Below, piece after piece: positions 61,739 through 64,000 of a stretch of 64,000 nt of DNA. The stretch is taken from NCBI RefSeq assembly GCF_011193355.1, contig NZ_CP049780.1:198172-262171 (forward strand), in the 5' to 3' direction. The notes under the pieces are model-generated. The model saw only the letters and a program-made list of their open reading frames with translations. It had not been told where the DNA came from and made no database searches. The translations under genes were made by a program, and so were the position numbers. The DNA is from Streptomyces sp. JB150. Its GTDB lineage: Bacteria; Actinomycetota; Actinomycetes; Streptomycetales; Streptomycetaceae. Numbering within the stretch: the first letter of the stretch is position 1; each line of letters begins with the position of its first letter.

Positions 61739-62686
61739 CTACGGAGCCCCGTGCGTGGCGAGCCACCGGGTGTAGCTGTCGCTGCGTGCCGCCACGCGCG
61801 CGTGGGCCACGCGCGCCTGCGCGAGGACGGTCGCGGCGGTGTCGGCGCGCTGCGTCACCGCGTGCCAGCCGAGCAGATGCCGCCAGGCCAGCGGCGTACC
61901 GCCGAGCGGCCGGGTGACGATGCCCGGAGTGGCCGGGAAGGTGGCCCGGCACAGGCCGATCGCCCGGCCCACCTGCACCAGGTGCACCAGGGACGAGGTG
62001 TCCGTCTCGTACATGCGGCGCGGCGTGAAGCCGGCGCGGGCGCAGGCGGCGGTGAAGCAGTCGCCGAAGCAGCCGTCGCCGGGCACGCAGGCCCACTCCT
62101 CGTTCGCCAGGTCGGCGAGTTCGGCCTCGCGTGCGGCGGCGAGGGGGTGTCCGTCGGGGAGCATCACGAAGACCGGGTCCTCGGCGATCTCGCGCCAGAC
62201 CAGGTTCTCGGCGCCCGGCGGGGCGGCGGATCCGCAGGTTCCGGCGAGGGCGAAGTCCAGCCGGCCCTCGGCGAGCAGATCCGCCAGGCGCCGCTCCGAC
62301 CAGGAGGCGCGGGTCGTGACGCGGGCGTCCGGCAGCGCGTCCGCGAGCCGGTCGACCAGGGCGCCGAGCAGCGGACCGTGGGTGCCGCCCAGCCGCAGCG
62401 CGGTGGTGGTGCGCGGGGCGCGGGCGAACCGGGCCGCCTCCTGCTGGAGTTCGGTCACGGCGGGCAGCACCACGCGGGTCCGTTCGAGGACGAGTTCGCC
62501 GAGCGCCGTGGCGCGTACGCCGTGCCGCCCGCGCTCGAACAGCTCGCCGCCGAGGGCTCTCTCGATCCGTTTGAGCTGGGCACTCAGCGCGGGCTGGGCG
62601 AGCCCGAGCGCGGTCGCCGCCCGGGTGAGACTGCCTGCCTCGGCGATGGCACGGACCGTCCTGAGATGCCGCAACTCCAGCTCCAT
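61739..62686 (-). CDS. LysR family transcriptional regulator
   Basis: A 315-residue LysR-type regulator: N-terminal helix-turn-helix 'LRTVRAIAEAGSLTRAATAL', 'LAQPALSAQLKRIERALGGE', then a periplasmic-binding-type effector domain ('FALAGTCGSAAPPGAENLVW', 'VHLVQVGRAIGLCRATFPA'). ATG 62686 starts the winged helix directly. The effector domain has cysteines (WACVPGDGCFGDCFTAAC) that could be redox-active. No divergent target gene with an operator motif is obvious. Confidence 0.9.
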   Translation of the reverse strand: MELELRHLRTVRAIAEAGSLTRAATALGLAQPALSAQLKRIERALGGELFERGRHGVRATALGELVLERTRVVLPAVTELQQEAARFARAPRTTTALRLGGTHGPLLGALVDRLADALPDARVTTRASWSERRLADLLAEGRLDFALAGTCGSAAPPGAENLVWREIAEDPVFVMLPDGHPLAAAREAELADLANEEWACVPGDGCFGDCFTAACARAGFTPRRMYETDTSSLVHLVQVGRAIGLCRATFPATPGIVTRPLGGTPLAWRHLLGWHAVTQRADTAATVLAQARVAHARVAARSDSYTRWLATHGAP

Positions 62687-63009
62687 GAGGGGAGCTTGCG
62701 TCGGCGGAGGGGCCAGGGCAAGAGGTTGGTCCAGACCAGTATGGCCACCGGGGGCCGGACGGTCCGCCCGTGGAGGCGGTTCGATCGGTACGCGCCAATA
62801 GTGCCGCCGGCGCGTTCCGGGCCGCCGGGCACGGCCCCGCCGCCGGAGTCGCGCGCCGCACCGGCCGCGGGGTGCGCGTATACGGCCCCGGCCGGTCACC
62901 ACACTTCGTCCGCGTCTCGCACACAGAAGACACACTTTCGGTCGTGGTCGCTCAGGGGCGCCGCCGAGGGGCAGACGGCGGGCGGGCCACGCGCCTAGCC
63001 TCCCGGGCC
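62687..63009. other. Intergenic region between LysR and secreted protein genes
   Basis: About 320 bp between divergent genes; contains promoters presumably. No palindrome or gene recognised. Confidence 0.4.
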
Positions 63010-63537
63010 ATGCGATCACCCTTGATGAGACGCCTCGGTCTCACCGCCGTCCTCGCCCTCGTCCTCGCCGTGTTCGGCCTGGCCCCGACCGCGAGCGCCG
63101 CCGAACCGGGCCCCGCCGACCTGAAGTTCACCACCGACGCCGCCACGACCACGCCCGGTGGCACGGTGAACGTGACGATGACGCTGACGAACAACAAGAC
63201 GTACGACATCTGGTTCGTCTACCAGACGATCGAGCCGACCTGGCTGACCACCCAGCGGCCCGACCTGAAGTACTCCTTCACCGGCTGCTCCCTCGCCACG
63301 GCCTCCGGCAGCACCCCCTGTTCCGGCACCGGCCCCGCCAACCTCGGCGCCAACTACGGCGCCCCCATCGCCCCCGGCCAGAGCCGGACCGTGACGCTGA
63401 CGCTGCAGATCGCCCCCGACTCCGGCTGCAACGGCAACATCGGCTTCTACTCGTACTACTACGCCGAGTTCAGCGACAGCACGAGCACCAGCGGCGGCCC
63501 CGTCTACACGCCCGAGACGCGCGTGCTCTGCTCCTGA
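63010..63537 (+). CDS. Small secreted protein with Ig-like domain
   Basis: A 175-residue exported protein. Signal peptide (about 1-32, 'GLTAVLALVLAVFGLAPTAS'), then a beta-sandwich 'TTTPGGTVNVTMTLTNNKTY' ... 'SGCNGNIGFYSYYYAEFSD' with four cysteines. ATG 63010 or ATG 63025 are both possible; family not named. Confidence 0.8.
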   Translation: MRSPLMRRLGLTAVLALVLAVFGLAPTASAAEPGPADLKFTTDAATTTPGGTVNVTMTLTNNKTYDIWFVYQTIEPTWLTTQRPDLKYSFTGCSLATASGSTPCSGTGPANLGANYGAPIAPGQSRTVTLTLQIAPDSGCNGNIGFYSYYYAEFSDSTSTSGGPVYTPETRVLCS

Positions 63538-63615
63538 CGGTCCTGGCGCCCGGTGGCCGGTGACCTGAAACCGGTCCATCGCCGCCCGGCGGACCGCGCA
63601 CGGTGACCACCGCCT

Positions 63616-63644
63616 CGCCGGCGGGCCCCGAGGGCCCGCCGGCG
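63616..63644. terminator. Hairpin terminator
   Basis: 13-bp stem (CGCCGGCGGGCCC with GGGCCCGCCGGCG) and a 3-nt loop after the small secreted protein gene. The rest of the gap to 63930 shows only a promoter-like AT-richer stretch around 63780-63815. Confidence 0.75.
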
Positions 63645-63930
63645 CCCGCGTTCCCGCCCCCACCTGCACGGCAGCCCCCGCACGGCGACCGGGCGGCGGC
63701 CTCGGAGCGCCCCCGCACCCGCGGTCCGGGCCGCGCCGTCGCCGCCCGGACACCTGCGTTTTTCCGTCAGGTTTCGCAGCGGGAGCACAAAAGTTCCACA
63801 CACGCCTCACTATTTGACGCGACGGATGCGTCGACGACCGGTCTTCGAGGGGGAAACCGGCGTCACGCAAGGGGGTGGGTCCGCTCCGCGGAGCCGTGCT
63901 CACCCCTGCCCTGGGAGGGGACAGCACCGC

Positions 63931-64000
63931 ATGAAGCGGACCATACGCACCACCCTGCTCACGACGGGCGCGCTCATCGCCGCCCTCGGCATACCGACCT
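63931..64000 (+). CDS. N-terminus of a secreted protein (cut by window end)
   Basis: ATG 63931 follows a GGGAGGGG ribosome site. The first residues 'MKRTIRTTLLTTGALIAALG' form a signal peptide. The rest lies outside the window. Confidence 0.75.
   Translation, partial: MKRTIRTTLLTTGALIAALGIPT

Overview
The window is high-GC DNA (G or C at almost every third codon position, frequent GTG starts, TGA stops, many 4-bp ATGA/GTGA gene overlaps, Tat signals, CebR-type boxes). This is typical of Streptomyces or a very close relative. The mix of secreted hydrolases, metal resistance, a small non-ribosomal peptide-type cluster and several decayed genes suggests a chromosome-arm (accessory) region; that placement is inference. 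No rRNA, tRNA, CRISPR array, insertion sequence or replication origin was recognised.

Layout. 0.2-9.7 kb: a membrane protein translationally coupled to a Tat-exported multicopper oxidase, a propeller-like protein, acetyltransferases, a TetR regulator with a clear operator, two decayed genes (a YbaK-type deacylase and the C-terminal part of a cholesterol-oxidase-like flavoenzyme), a WYL regulator divergent from a RidA protein, and a MarR regulator. 9.7-16.1 kb: a stress-signalling (stressosome) locus, i.e. a SpoIIE-type phosphatase followed by the overlapping genes rsbR, rsbS, a degenerate rsbT, a kinase-phosphatase fusion (RsbX-like) and an RsbU-like phosphatase. 16.1-20.5 kb: a CBM2-GH5 cellulase under a perfect CebR box, and a coupled gene pair whose second member is a membrane-anchored periplasmic-binding-protein fold.

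20.6-26.2 kb: an arsenic island with two flavoproteins (one ArsO-like), two ArsR repressors, an ArsN1-like acetyltransferase, the Acr3 arsenite efflux pump and the ArsC arsenate reductase. Two 34-bp operator-like elements lie in the arsR-flavoprotein intergenic region. 26.6-30.7 kb: a GNAT, an NTF2-like protein, an SDR, a DinB-like protein and a frameshifted membrane-protein locus.

30.8-39.9 kb is the most interesting region: a five-gene minus-strand operon encoding SbnA and SbnB homologues (making L-2,3-diaminopropionate), an Fe(II)/2-oxoglutarate oxygenase, an NRPS with a half condensation domain, A, PCP and type-II-like TE domains, and a separate PCP plus multi-spanning membrane protein that resembles the terminal part of poly-epsilon-lysine / poly-diaminopropionate synthetases. 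It looks like a split poly(amino acid)-type assembly system using diaminopropionate. A ProP-like transporter is divergent.

41.9-45.5 kb: a PL1 pectate lyase and a glycoside hydrolase whose C-terminus has been replaced by a pectate-lyase tail, behind a second perfect CebR box, then an amidase. 46-54 kb: a DUF6083 protein, an MFS transporter, a PAP2 phosphatase, a MerR-HEAT regulator paired with a HEAT protein, secreted proteins, a TmrB-like P-loop protein, and several gene remnants. 54-64 kb: a maltokinase-cap-like protein, a secreted serine hydrolase, a xylanolytic pair (XlnC-type Tat xylanase plus CE4 deacetylase) behind CGAA-N-TTCG boxes, a GvpU-like protein, a TetR-acetyltransferase pair with a 35-bp palindrome, a streptogrisin-type protease with a chitin-binding tail, a LysR regulator and two small secreted proteins, the last cut by the window end.
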